Positions 1 through 11,430 of a stretch of DNA of 64,000 nucleotides are shown here, piece after piece; positions within the stretch are counted from its first letter, which is position 1, and each line of letters begins with the position of its first letter. The position numbers and the translations under genes are program-made. The notes beneath the pieces are model-generated. The model was not told the origin of the DNA and made no database searches. It saw only the letters and a list, made by a program, of their open reading frames with translations. The stretch comes from Arthrinium phaeospermum (taxonomy: Eukaryota; Ascomycota; Sordariomycetes; Amphisphaeriales; Apiosporaceae): positions 2,976,001-3,040,000 of the forward strand of contig QYRS01000004.1 of the NCBI GenBank assembly GCA_006503535.1. The letters run 5' to 3'.

Positions 1-734
1 CCGCGACGTCTTTACGCATGTGCGGACGTTGCATATGCCGCTCCAGTGAGCATTCACCAGCATCACCGACAAACATCACAAGTTTTCTCGAGAGGAGAGA
101 AGATACTGTCTAGCAGGGACTCAAAGTTTCGTATATATGGTATGATAAATAATAGGCAGACGGTCGAGAATGATCTATGCAGAGAAGGCAGTCTGTGATG
201 GGTATGCTAGTCTTTTTTTTTTTTTTTTTTTTTTTTGCAAGGACAGAAGCTACCCCTTTTTGCCAAAAAATACAGTCAAGGGGGTTTCATATAAGGGTCA
301 ATACTGCAAAGGTTGCAAGCAGATAGCAGGTTGCATGTTCAATACCAATGTCATTACTAGTGTTATTCCGAACGTATATGTACAGCCACACTCACTCGTG
401 GTGTGTGGTAACCTAATCAAAATGCCAACTGGCCCCCTTGACTGCTCATGCCTCATGCTCTCCTGATGTATTCGGAAGATCTGGTTCGCTCTATGCTTGG
501 TCGCCCAGGTCGTGACGCAAGGCGTGTCTTCGTTCTACCACCTCCTTTGCGAATGGAACACCCAATCATCGTAATAATCAAAAAAGCCAACAACGCCCAA
601 CCCCATGCAGTGTGTGGTAGTAGGATCGTTACAAATGCGCATTAAAACCCCATTATCTTCTCGTGTCATTCTTCTCCTTCTCACTCTCTCCCCTGAACTC
701 CTTTCGCTTTAAGTCAACTTGAGAAAGAAGTTGT
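1..734. other. Gene-free left flank
   Basis: No convincing exon on either strand; the short ORFs have no recognisable domain and run through low-complexity sequence. The stretch contains a 24-base T run (213-236). It would include the 3' UTR of the mannosidase gene that ends at 735. Confidence 0.6.
213..236. repeat. Poly-T tract (24 nt)
   Basis: Uninterrupted run of 24 T on the + strand. It could be the remnant of a retroposed poly-A tail on the opposite strand, a slippage-prone homopolymer, or an assembly-sensitive site. No flanking target-site duplication was recognised. Confidence 0.9.
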
Positions 735-2471
735 TCAGGTATATGTAAAGAACCCATGCTCCACCGGCCGCAGGAACGGGTGCGCCTCCGTGTTGAGCAC
801 GTACTTGTCCAGGTCGACGAGGTCGGGCGGCGAGAAGATCAAGTAGAAGTACTTGAGCGTCTCGGACGTCCAGAAGCTCTCCATCGAGTCCTGCTTGTCC
901 GTCTGCCCGGCTTTGGCCACTGTCACGTCGCTGATGGCCGAGAAGGCGAGGCGCGTCTCCGTCGCCTTCTTGATCGACTGGAACATGCCCCAGGCCATCT
1001 CCTGGTACTCCGGATTGCCCGTCATTCGGTACATGAAGAAGAGGCTTTCAATCGCCTCGGGGCGAAGTATGTATTTCGGCTCAATCATGTTCTTGAACCC
1101 CTTTGGCAACCGCTTGTCGCCCGTGCCCTGCCAGTACACCTCATCCCACGGGCACGATTCCATACTTGCGCAAGAATACAACGAGAAGGCCTCAGGCATA
1201 ATGCCGATGGGGAAGGCGTTGTACGCCCAAGCGCAACCCCTGGCGATTTTCTCCGCAATCTGAGTATGCTCCGGAATATTGAACAGCTTTCCGCCCAAGC
1301 CAAACATGCCCCCCGCAAAACAGCCCAAATGCTGCCCTTCGGCGTCGAGCTCCGGGCCGTTCTGGGAACTCACGTAAACCGAGCCCGTGAAGAGAATGTC
1401 GTCCTCGTCGGGCGTCATAGGCCTGAATAGGAGATGCTTGATTACGGCATCCATAGAGTCCCGGTACATCTTCTCGTACATGGGCTCCAAACCACCAGTA
1501 ATGGCGTACATCTTGGGGAAATACTCGTATAACGAGTCGGCCATGGCCCCGAGGGTGAAGCCCCGTTGGCCGGAAAAGTCTAGGTTGCGCATGTTGAGGA
1601 AGGTGGGCCACATGCCCGGCAGCCTCGTCGTGTTCTGTGTCTTGTCGAGAACCCGGGCGACCCGGTCGATCGCGTCGTAGTACTTGTCCTGTCCGGTAAG
1701 CTGCGCCAGCCGGGTGAACTCCAAGCCGGACGAAGTGACCGCTGCGGACGGATCGTGGACGCCGGGAGCCATCGCCCCTTCTTTCGCAAGGTCGAAGTCC
1801 AGGTAGAACGGCGGCATGCGGTTGTCTGTATCGAAGGCCGCATACAGCATGTCGCCGAGCTCAATGGCCTTTTGCAGCAGCGCGGCCTCCTTGCTGAGGT
1901 CGTAGGCGCTGAGCAGCCCGCCGAGGTGGCGGATAGTCGTCTCGAAGACGTTGCACGAGCTGTCCCGCGTCTTGGCCCAGTCAAGGGTCACAGCGGCCGC
2001 AGCGGCGTGGCGGAACTCGTCCCGCAGCTCCATGATCCACAGGGTGTCGAGGCTGTCGACCAAGGTGGCCGCCCAGCCGCCGAACGTGTCCTTGCCCTCC
2101 CCCGACACGGGCGTGAGCTCGTCGTACATCCAGGCATGCTTCTTGTAGCTGTTCCAGCTCTTCACAAAGGCGTCGCGCACCTCGGTGCGGCGGCTCTCGA
2201 GGAGGTCGAGCCGCTCGCGGCTGGTGGCTTTGTCGGACGCGAAATTGTGCTGGAACTTGGGCAGCTTCTTGGGCGATCCGCGCGGGAGAGGCGTCAGCTT
2301 TGCGACCGGGTTCCGCTCGGTGTAATTGGACCAGTCATAACTGCTCCGGACGTACTGGAAGCCGTACAGGTCCTCGCGCGGCTTGGGGATAAAGATAACA
2401 AGAATGTACAGGACGGTGATGAGAGCCACCACAGTGAGAAGTCGCGTGGGCCTGCGAAATAGGCCAGCCAT
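735..2471 (-). CDS. Class I alpha-1,2-mannosidase (GH47), Golgi/ER type II membrane protein
   Basis: GH47 enzymes remove alpha-1,2-linked mannoses from N-glycans (Man9 towards Man5) in the ER/Golgi lumen. The single-exon product is 578 aa from the ATG at 2471. That start puts a short basic tail (GLFRRPTR) directly before one hydrophobic anchor (about residues 10-28), the usual type II layout; an in-frame ATG at 2516 adds 15 polar residues and is less likely. The catalytic domain fills about residues 90-575. Visible GH47 landmarks are the FGGWAATLVDSLDTLW block, the ETTIRHLGGLL block, a cysteine in HLGCFAGG paired with SCASMESC, the RPEAIESLF block, and a C-terminal TEAHP whose threonine binds Ca2+ in the family. 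No frameshift is seen. The family is clear; the exact paralogue (ER versus Golgi) is not. Confidence 0.95.
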   Translation of the reverse strand: MAGLFRRPTRLLTVVALITVLYILVIFIPKPREDLYGFQYVRSSYDWSNYTERNPVAKLTPLPRGSPKKLPKFQHNFASDKATSRERLDLLESRRTEVRDAFVKSWNSYKKHAWMYDELTPVSGEGKDTFGGWAATLVDSLDTLWIMELRDEFRHAAAAAVTLDWAKTRDSSCNVFETTIRHLGGLLSAYDLSKEAALLQKAIELGDMLYAAFDTDNRMPPFYLDFDLAKEGAMAPGVHDPSAAVTSSGLEFTRLAQLTGQDKYYDAIDRVARVLDKTQNTTRLPGMWPTFLNMRNLDFSGQRGFTLGAMADSLYEYFPKMYAITGGLEPMYEKMYRDSMDAVIKHLLFRPMTPDEDDILFTGSVYVSSQNGPELDAEGQHLGCFAGGMFGLGGKLFNIPEHTQIAEKIARGCAWAYNAFPIGIMPEAFSLYSCASMESCPWDEVYWQGTGDKRLPKGFKNMIEPKYILRPEAIESLFFMYRMTGNPEYQEMAWGMFQSIKKATETRLAFSAISDVTVAKAGQTDKQDSMESFWTSETLKYFYLIFSPPDLVDLDKYVLNTEAHPFLRPVEHGFFTYT

Positions 2472-3531
2472 AGCGACGTGGTTTTGTTCTATTAACCGTA
2501 CGACATCTTGGTGCATGAGGATGGCAGGCTCAAGAGCGAGCCTACGTAATGTATGTCTATAGCAGGTACAGTAAGAAGTGTTTTAGCAATGTTTGTGGAT
2601 GTCTCCGATCATGTACGTAACGGCCGACGGATCGCTACGGGGCGGGAGGGCGTGAGGCGTGTGATTTGTTTGGGGGAGAAGGGTTGGAAACAGTGCCAAG
2701 CCAGATGGCGCTGCAATCTCCAGCGACTTCAGGGTTCTCGGGCGCCCGCTGGCAAGGATACCGCTACCAGCCCGAGCGCCCCCTCAAGCCCCCCCCCTCA
2801 AAACGACTTAGATCTCCATGTACCTCTGGGGAGCACGCCAGAATCAGAATATAATTTTACACCACATAACAAACGGAGAACGTAACGAAAAAAATCAAAT
2901 TAGGCTCTGCTAATAGTAGGTACTATTTCCATAGTTTTCTTTTGATTTTGAGCTATTCTCGCCGCTGAATACTACGGGTTACAATAGCTGGGTACATTCG
3001 ATAACATCGGAATTCCATTCTCCCACTGCACCGCCCGTACCCCTGGCGTGCCTGGCGTGCCTGGCGCATCTGGCTGTCAAGAGACTGTGGTGCCACTCTG
3101 CCATAACAGCTAAGACATGTACATAAGTCAGAGCGCCACCTGGCCACTTTTCAAACACTGGCCGTACAAGTCAAGCTCATTGTCAATCACAACCGTGTTC
3201 AGATATGATGCTATTTTTATACGAATATTTTTATTATACTCTTTTGTATTCCGCATCGACCAGTACACTGCCCCAAAAACAATCATCAACTTCCCGAAAG
3301 AAGAGGGGTATATCCAATCCAAAGATGCTCCAAATCGCCTTGTCAGCCCAATCCGTACCGAATCCCAAACAGGCTCCCTGTGTTCGCCTTTCACCACCGA
3401 CAAATGCAGGGTCGTAGATGCTCGTTATCCCCCACACCAGAACTCCGCCATCATGCTATTAAACATTCCATGTCCTCTCCTCTCCGATGCGCCTTGATGC
3501 TACGAGAGCAACTTATAAGTATGTCGTGCAG
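2472..3531. other. Intergenic region, including a 9-bp triplicate
   Basis: No supportable gene. The stretch holds the mannosidase promoter, the 3' side of the RING gene, and three near-perfect copies of a 9-bp unit (cctggcgtg) at 3042-3068. Sequence from about 2830 to 3250 is AT-richer than the flanking genes. Confidence 0.55.
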
Positions 3532-6070
3532 TCATTTGAAACCCGGAAAGACGCGTTTCGCTGCCAGTCTCCCTAAAAGGAGTCAGTATCAAGCAAGTGC
3601 AGCCGCATAGGTGAATGGTGACTTACAGGGAGGTTTGCCGTCATCGCTCGATGTCTCGTCGATAGGGACAGCAAGTTCTTGCATCCGCCGTCGAGAGACA
3701 TCCAGGCCTAACTCTCCAGAATTCCCGGTCGCCACTACGACCCTCTCTGGCACTTCGATCGGACTCAGTTCATCAATTGGGGAAGATGGATGACTATACA
3801 CCTTCTTGATAATACTAGTTCTTGAGAACCTCCTTTCCCGGACGGATTTTGCTCTGGGGGCCTTCGCGGTGCGAGGCCGTAGTTTCTGCGTGGCTATCTC
3901 ACGCCGCGCCATACTGTTTGTGATTTTGGGGCAATAGCCTCTTGGGAGCATCGATGTCCTACAAAGTGGACACAAAGAGCTGATCTCACCGAGGAATTCA
4001 TCGATACAGTCGGGATGAAAAATATGCCCACAGGGTAGTTCCCGGATTATCGTGCTTCTCGAGACGAAGTGATCCAGACATATCAGGCAGGTAGGCTGGT
4101 AGTCAGTCCGAGTATTGATCTTTGTCGCTAAGGAACTTGGAGCAGATTGCGAGAATGATCTGTGATCTGGGCTCGGGGATTGAGGCGGCATCTCTAGAGG
4201 GGGGACGGGCGCATCGTAACTATACGTGAAAAGGGGGAACGTTTCGATGTGCTCCGCCGGAACATGGAGTCGCTTGATACCTAAAGCTTCAAGGTCCGTC
4301 TCACCGGACATCACCCGCCGCCGCAGTGATACGCGCCGTCGATATTGCATGTAATGCATCAAAAGTGATGTACCGCCGATGACAAGGACCAATACGCTGA
4401 CGATAGCTATGATGCAAATCCATAGGCCGGGAAAAGTGGTATCTGGAGAGACATGTAGTCTTGTCCAGATTCGAGCGTAGTCTTGCTCATCGGGGTTGTA
4501 TATCGCTGCGATGTCGTCGCCAAACGGGACTTGGCCAATCTTTCCCGAGTACAGGCTGAGCTGCGTCATCATTTCAGCTCCCTTGCCACCGGATATCGCG
4601 TAGATTGGGTAGTGATGACTGTTCTTCCATGACCCGTCTTCATCGAGTTGCCACAAATCATCATCGGCGGAGGGTGGTGGTGAATAGTCGCCATTGGGTT
4701 GGTAAAATATGAAGGCTCTAAGAGGATCTGTCCGAGCCTCATCAAGGTAGGACATGGCGCAGTCAGCGTTGATCCACGGCGCTATGGCGATAAGATTGTA
4801 GTTTGTCGGCGGAAGGGCAGCCTGCCGCGTGACATTTGCCGGAACGATTGTGTCGACGACATTCTGGCAGGGATCGCCTGGTGCAAGGTCCGGGACGTAG
4901 AGTAGACCCTGTATCACACCGCTGCCAGGAACGAAGTTGCTCGACAGTGTCGTCAAATTATCCCGGAGTACATCGAAGTATGATGGCTTTTAGGCTATGT
5001 GAGAACGGATGCGTATATAATCGGAAGGCAGGAAACGCTTCACTTACCGCCGAAGAGGACGTGAGGTTTTTAACAATGGTGCTCGGATTTGTTTTGCCTC
5101 CAGCGTAAGTTGGGCTACTGAACAGATACCTATTCGTTTCAATTAGTATTGGCCCTGTAGAGTTTTAGACGATATAGTTGTCATGCGGCATCGGCGACAA
5201 TGATGCGATTGCTGGAGCAAACGGCAATGTGCCCGCCGACGATGTTCGAGGACGATCGCATCGAGCAGCATGCGTTGATGCGCATTCGCCAAGCAACCAT
5301 AGATGGGTGGCATTTGGCGATATACAATTGCCATGCTTCAAATGGCCATTGGTAGGTATGGAGTTGCGATGGTGGCTTGGCAAGGAGTATGGGGGATGGG
5401 GGGACGAAAGAAGCTTTTCTTGGCAGACATACACATCATTCCGAATCTCGTTGAGCGCTGTGAGACGTCAGTTTGGTTTGCCAAGACATTGGCATGGGCG
5501 CCAAGAGGTCGCCGAGCCTGGAGAAGAACCCGCGACTCCATGCGGGGAGGGTCTTAGGCTGAGAGACAAAATGGCAAACAGCGACAGAGGCCCAGACAGC
5601 GAGAGAGAGAGTGTGTGTTGTGTGACTTACACATGCTCGTAAATCATATTTGGCGACTACTTGGGCTCTGTCCAAGCCCGCCAGACAACATTCAGAGGTC
5701 CTTGGCTGGCAGCAGAGCGCCGACGTTGCGGTGCAAAGAAAGAGCGACGAGAACTATGACCACCAAATGTTCAATTGATCATGGATTATGGGACAGTACC
5801 AAGAATCCGGGAAATGGTCAGGGGATCGGGGCTGAACTCCGTCGCGAGAGAGAGGGAGTATGCAATGCCAAGCGAAAGTGCCAAGAATAAAAACGGAATG
5901 AGAGGATGGGGGGGGTGGTTAGACTCTGAAATTGAAAGTTGTAAGGCAGGTGGGTATACATAACAATTACCAAATGCTGCTCAGAGCACCCGTGTACCCG
6001 ACAATGGCCAGCAAGATGGACGGCACGGGTTGGCTGGCGAGAGCAGGCGAGAGCGGCCATGGGGGGCCAT
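3532..6070 (-). CDS. Membrane-anchored RING-H2 finger protein (likely E3 ubiquitin ligase); first exon uncertain
   Basis: Four exons on the minus strand: about 6070-5971, 5129-5048, 4986-3627 and 3572-3532. The acceptor at 5130 follows a strong TACTAAT branch site; introns of 61 and 54 nt separate the last three exons, and the reading frame closes across all junctions. The luminal half resembles the PA (protease-associated) domain layout. It is followed by a transmembrane segment (LWICIIAIVSVLVLVIGGT), a basic stretch, and a RING-H2 motif (CLICLDHF ... LPCGHIFHPDCIDEF ... CPLCR), which in this architecture recruits E2 enzymes at endosomal/vacuolar membranes. The tail is basic, then acidic (ETSSDD). 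Exon 1 encodes a hydrophobic segment (ILLAIVGYTGALSS) but has no ATG in frame (see findings), and the first intron would be 841 nt, very long for this genome. The 3' half is firm; the 5' end is provisional. Confidence 0.75.
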
Positions 6071-8021
6071 GAGTGGCACCATTTAACGAATTAGTTCTGA
6101 CCCGCTGTGATGACCTCTTGGTGCTTGCTTGGGTCGATAGTTTTTGTGGCTAGACCCTATCTCGACAAGCGGGCAGCGGGCGTAGCTTGCTTTCTGTCAG
6201 TTACCCCAGCCAGTCAGAACCAGTCAGAACGAGACGCCAGCATCCTGCCTCGTCGGTCGCACCTGTGCGAGGTTGCCAGTCATTGACCAGGGGCTGCTCC
6301 AAAACTGCCCTCGTCAATCCAAGATACACACAGAGTCACACGAGCTGGAACCCTGAGTGGTGGGATACATTTTGGATTGTGGATGGGTGTTGTACATGAC
6401 TGAGGAGCCCCTCGATCGCTATGGTTGGTGGGAATAACAAGACCTGAGGGCTTGATAGCTGATCCCAATTCTGCCTCTTTCTCTGACAAGGTTTGGAGCC
6501 TATGAGACGACGTCCCATCCAATATGATTTGATCTGATAGTGGTTCGCTGCTAAAGGAAACCATCTACATGAGACCTTGGCTTCAGAAAAGAAAAACCAG
6601 AAACAGAAAAAGGCTTGTCTTCACGACCATCTCTAGGTCTACCTAGGAGCTAGGTCGAAGGTAGAGTGTTGGTGGGTACCCGTATTCCCAAGTAATCAAG
6701 TTGCATAGGGACTGCAACGTCATTTGCAGATAATCGGCGACGAAGTTGGTTTTGGGAACGCATACACCGCGCAGAATGACACGATGAAACAGGCTGGGAG
6801 CCCCGGCCCGAACACATGCCCAATGCCTTGACTACTGCCTTGACCTACACAGTCACGTCAAAGCAAAGCGCCAGATACTGGGCACTCTTGCGCATTGGAT
6901 TTATTCGGCACCCGGATAGTCGTACTGCTTAAAAGCAAGGCAAGCAGATGTCAGTTACTCCTTTAACCCAGCTTGGAAGATATCCTGAAGGTTCTCGTCG
7001 AAGGTTCGCTCAGCCGCCCCACATGTAACAGCTGATGACTCGCGGGGCTTTTGGAGTCTTTCGTCGAATGCAGACCTGATCGGCATCGGCAAGGCAGATG
7101 CCAAATGACAATGATAAACCTAGTAGGTAATACCTACCCTATGTACGTTAGCTACCTCACCACAAAGCAGCGCTGTTCCGTGTTACCCGCCGACCTGCAC
7201 CAACCGTACCGTCCAAAGGCCGTCGAATTGACTGCCGACACCCGGGGTAAGCTGCGAGGGGACGGCGTTGGGTGCCACGGATCCTTACGACGTTGCACGC
7301 TCAATCGAATCGAGCGACTCGTTGCCCGAGATCCCAAGTCAAGATGTAACATCTCGAGTAATCGGAAGAACCAACATCAGATCAGGTACTTACGTCAATA
7401 CGATGGAAGTCGCCGGTTTCGAAGAGTCGAAGAATGCTTGCAAACCGCCGCTGTTTCTTCCATGGCGATTTTGCATGGGAAATGAGAGTTGAGAGGTCGC
7501 ATGACCTTTTATTGTCTAACAGCGAGCTCAAGGTGTGTGACATCAGGTAAACCTACACGAGTTGCACACATTTCCTGGGACTGGTGGTAGAACCATCACG
7601 ATGATTCTGATATCTTCTGGGGTGCAACGTTTATTAGAGTGTACAATATCGGCACGCGGTCTTGATCGGGCCATTGACTTTGATTACTGTGCAAATAGGT
7701 TAGTCCGCAACCCGCGGCACCCTGCAGCAGAAGCCTGCTTGCTCGTGTGCAAGGAATGTAAGGGATTCTCAACTCGAATCGCTATGCTGCCCATGTTACT
7801 GCCAAGGTCGCACAATTCAGACTTCACGACTTGGTAGCAAGCACTAGAGCACCTCATGTGTGATTCTAATGAACCACTAGTCTCTCAACAAGGGGCATGA
7901 AGCGGAGATAGCAAAGTGCCGACAAACAGTTGCATGTACTATCAATCGAGATCAGTTACACCTAGCAACCATGTATCAAGGAAATACCCGTATTGCATTG
8001 TCAGGTGTGTACGATCCGAGC
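6071..8021. other. Long gene-free interval
   Basis: Nearly 2 kb in which I could not support a gene. ORFs such as that at 7051-7485 (+) lack domains, plausible splice extension or a good start context. No tRNA, transposon terminal repeat or tandem array was recognised. It could hold an unrecognised non-coding transcript or the promoter of the RING gene. Confidence 0.5.
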
Positions 8022-10499
8022 TCAATCCTCCAGCCGTAATGCCTCGGTATAGACAACCATGTCGCCCCCGTCATCGCTGTCTTCCATCTGGATACCAGTG
8101 AAATCATCGTCGTCCTCGCCGATAAAATCCGGGTTTGTCTCAAACTCTGAATATGGTGGAGGTGGGACGTCGGTATCTGATGTGCTACCGGCGGCCACGA
8201 GAGTACTTCCTACGATGGCCGCGGAGGAAGACGCCTCAGAGACAACCGGCTGTTCGCGTGGCTTCATGGAACTACCGTTTTCATTCGCAGCGTCGCTGAC
8301 ACCTGCCGAGCTCTCGTCTCTTATGGCGGTGTTGCCCTTTTGCTTCTGGTCAATCTTGACGGTAGGGTCGAACTTCTCATTGGCCATGGCCTTTGCCGTG
8401 TGCTTCGAGGATCCAACATGCGACTTGTCGTCGATATCAATTAGGTTGCCCATCTCGGCAAAGTCATCGTTGTGAAGAAGAATAGCGTCCTGCTCTTTCT
8501 CAATCGCGGCCTGCCCGTCCTTGACGTTGGGAAATCCGCAGCGCGTCAAGATCTTGGGCATGAGGTCAGGATACCGAAGATGACCGGTGACTTCTGCGCT
8601 AAGATCCAGGTTCTCGACCCCCTCGACTTCCTCGTGGATGGCCTGCAGGCCGGCAATGCCGAGCTGTGCGCTTGTAGCCCGGTACAGGAAAGCCAGGATG
8701 TAGTCATTTTCAGAGTAGACATTGAACAACTTGCCCGAGACGACCGTCCGCATCATCTGCCAGTGACCTGGGTTGGACGGGACCGGTGCTGCGACAAGTA
8801 CGACCGAGTCCACAAGCCCAAATGCCTTCCTCTCAGCCAACGACTTTAAGCAGGAGTAGATGACGCGAGCGCCGAGGGAGTAGCCCACCAAAGTCACTGG
8901 CCTCTCTCCTTGAACCTTATTGATCAAGGCATCAGCCAGAACCACGCCGGCCTTTTCCGATCTGTTGCGTGCCAGACTGAAGGGGTTGTCGATATTCGTA
9001 GCCATGCCGACGAGGTATGCCGGCCACAGAGCAGACCATAACGAGACAAGCACCGTTCGCTTCAGAATCTCTGATTTGATAGCACCCCAGGCGTAGGAAC
9101 TCACCAGCTCGGTGAGTTCAGTTCCCAGAGTCAGGAGGCTCTCCATTTCGTACCGGAGCGCAAAGACCTCGGACTCGTCGCCCAGAGCCCGCCACGGCTT
9201 CGTCACGTCTGCCGCTTCTTTCAGCCAGCCGTTGACTCCGATCGTGACACGCAAGCGGCGGTCATCGGGGGAGTCCTTTTTCCACTTGTCACCCCATTCG
9301 GCTTTGAGGGGAAGAAAGCGAAAGTCTTCAACTTCCTTGGCGTATTGATCCACCTTCTGGCCTGTCATCCCTGCACCCCACGCCCCAAAGATGGTGCCGA
9401 CCAGGGCGCCGTTCATCCAGAAGATGCCAAGGAAACTGGCAAGTCCACCAAGGCCAACACCTCCCATCAGCCCGCCTATAGCGCCAGCTACAACTGGCGC
9501 TGCCAAACCACCCGTAATACCAATCACGGCCGCTCCTGCAACACTGGCCAGCCCAACCTTCCAGAACCGACTAGTCTGCCCTTCCTCCCTGCGCTTCTGG
9601 GCTTCAGCTTCGGCAGACATGGCATCCGCCTTCTGCACAGACTCCACCATGGTTGTTGCGATCGCAACCTCCTCATTATCCAAAAACATCGGCGGAACCT
9701 CCATAGCCGAGGCGAGGTAACAGGCCAGCGCCCGGGAGTAAGCCGAGTAGTTGCCAATGGCCAGCAGCAGCAAAAGCGTACTGCTCAGAGCCTCCTTGCG
9801 GTCATCCAACGGAATCGTGGTCAGCCGAGTCGGGATAGGGTGGTAGACGCTTTGGAAGGCGGCCACGTTGAGGGAGCTCGCGGCGACTTGTTGCGCGGCA
9901 GGCAGGCAATTGCCGCCCTGTATCTCGGGGCCCGCCGTCCCGGCATCTCCAAAGCTCAGCAGATCCTCGCCCTCCGCAGGCTCCTCCGCCTTCCTCTTCG
10001 CGAGGACCTCCAGTCGCTTACGGCGCGCGTCGAGTATCTTCTGGTCGTCGGGATTTGCCATCACCTCCTTCAGCTTCGCGAGGACCTCGGCGCGCCACGC
10101 ATCGAAATGCGCGAGCGCCGCCCTCCGCAGGCGGATCAGCGCTGGGCTGGGTGGTACGCGACGCGGCTCCCGAGGGGTTGGCGCATCGCAGCTAGCTGCG
10201 TCCTCTTCGACCTGACGCAGCCTTGACGAAGCCGAGTCGGCATCGCTGCTGCGGTGTGTGAATAAAGGTGCAGCATCGCTTTTGCCCTGTTGCTGTTGCT
10301 GCCGCGAAGATGCGGGATACACGTTTGCGGCCGCACTTCGCGCTGGTGATTCGTCGGGGCTACTATTGCTGCTCTGGGGCAACTCAAGCTGAGTGCGCAT
10401 GTAGGCAGTGATTTCGACAACAAGAGCGTAGTATGCCTTTCGCCGAGCGCCGTTAAGCACGACGAGCAGCTGGCGCGGCTCGGTGCTGAGGGGCGCCAT
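8022..10499 (-). CDS. DUF726 family alpha/beta-hydrolase-like membrane protein
   Basis: Single exon, 825 aa, ATG at 10499 in good context. The family (human TMCO4, yeast YFL034W/Mil1) has a lipase-like alpha/beta-hydrolase fold attached to membranes; yeast Mil1 is reported to associate with the AP-1 adaptor. Layout: a disordered Ser/Gln-rich N-terminus; a Gly/Ala-rich hydrophobic block at about residues 313-380, probably membrane-embedded; then the hydrolase core with the nucleophile-elbow pentapeptide GYSLG at residues 539-543 (Ser541), followed by VVLVAAPVPSNP and an acidic-residue strand (NVYSENDYILAFLYR). The C-terminal ~170 aa are polar and low-complexity and end in a PPPYSEFE stretch and acidic residues. 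A PPxY motif is present (PPPY), which could bind WW domains of Rsp5-type ligases; that is inference. Confidence 0.88.
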   Translation of the reverse strand: MAPLSTEPRQLLVVLNGARRKAYYALVVEITAYMRTQLELPQSSNSSPDESPARSAAANVYPASSRQQQQQGKSDAAPLFTHRSSDADSASSRLRQVEEDAASCDAPTPREPRRVPPSPALIRLRRAALAHFDAWRAEVLAKLKEVMANPDDQKILDARRKRLEVLAKRKAEEPAEGEDLLSFGDAGTAGPEIQGGNCLPAAQQVAASSLNVAAFQSVYHPIPTRLTTIPLDDRKEALSSTLLLLLAIGNYSAYSRALACYLASAMEVPPMFLDNEEVAIATTMVESVQKADAMSAEAEAQKRREEGQTSRFWKVGLASVAGAAVIGITGGLAAPVVAGAIGGLMGGVGLGGLASFLGIFWMNGALVGTIFGAWGAGMTGQKVDQYAKEVEDFRFLPLKAEWGDKWKKDSPDDRRLRVTIGVNGWLKEAADVTKPWRALGDESEVFALRYEMESLLTLGTELTELVSSYAWGAIKSEILKRTVLVSLWSALWPAYLVGMATNIDNPFSLARNRSEKAGVVLADALINKVQGERPVTLVGYSLGARVIYSCLKSLAERKAFGLVDSVVLVAAPVPSNPGHWQMMRTVVSGKLFNVYSENDYILAFLYRATSAQLGIAGLQAIHEEVEGVENLDLSAEVTGHLRYPDLMPKILTRCGFPNVKDGQAAIEKEQDAILLHNDDFAEMGNLIDIDDKSHVGSSKHTAKAMANEKFDPTVKIDQKQKGNTAIRDESSAGVSDAANENGSSMKPREQPVVSEASSSAAIVGSTLVAAGSTSDTDVPPPPYSEFETNPDFIGEDDDDFTGIQMEDSDDGGDMVVYTEALRLED

Positions 10500-11430
10500 T
10501 GCTCCTACTCATTTGCACACAGTCTAACGTGCTGATCGAATTGGAAGAAAAGAAGACGATACACGGAAATCCAAGTCTATTACTTCACAGGGTATTTGTA
10601 TGTCAATACATCTCTACATGCAGCAAATCTGCTTCCCGCGCCGTAGTGGCGTGGTTGCTGCGCCGTTCCATCTATCTCGATCTAGGCAGCGATTTAAGAC
10701 CAAAATAGAACCAACCGGGGCCGAAATCCCCACCATCTCCTGAATTGGCCCCCAAACCAAGTTGACCACGCAGAATATCTGGTAGCGATTGATATGGGCG
10801 GTCATGTGTCATTGACAACATGGAAGATCAATATGGGCTATTCTACGAATACTCTCTTCTATTACCTCTAGCCATGGTATGACTGAAGATAGAGAGCGGG
10901 TTGAATTTATCACGCGGTTACTGCGAAGTGGGCAATCTTAAGTACGGAACCTCTGCAGATGCCAAGCATCTTAGGGCGGCAATATAGGATTAGTACTTCA
11001 CTACCTAAGCGATTTGTCGTACGGTATTTATTACCTGCACCCAGCCAGTGCCATCCCCTGTGCGCTTGGGTGCCGAAAATCTCAAGGCATGGCTGAAGCC
11101 AAAACCATCTCTCATGAATATGCCTCCGTCCGGCATAAGCCACTGACATAGAGAGGAGGAACCCTGAACAACTGTCTTCGCAGAACCCAATATCATGAGT
11201 GGCTCGTTACGGCGAAGATCGAGCCGAGCTTCTAAAGGTAGATGTGGAAGACCAAGGTGCGAGTATGTATCATCCCACTCCTTGGCTTTTGCAAGCACTT
11301 ATTTGAGCTCACAACCCCAGGGGTAAATGGAAGAGTATGATTTTGAACCTTTCCATCCACCAATCGTGTTCGCAATTATGAGTGTAGGTATCATAATGTT
11401 GTAAAATCTCTCGAGATCATCTGTCGTCGT
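10500..11430. other. Intergenic region
   Basis: No supported gene. A minus-strand ORF at 11005-11298 reads fairly protein-like but begins on a non-ATG codon, and I could find no convincing upstream exon or domain, so it is not called. Confidence 0.45.

Noticed and set aside
7051..7485. 144-aa + strand ORF in the 2-kb gap
   Set aside because: No ATG context, domain, codon bias or exon partner; ORFs of this length are expected by chance here.
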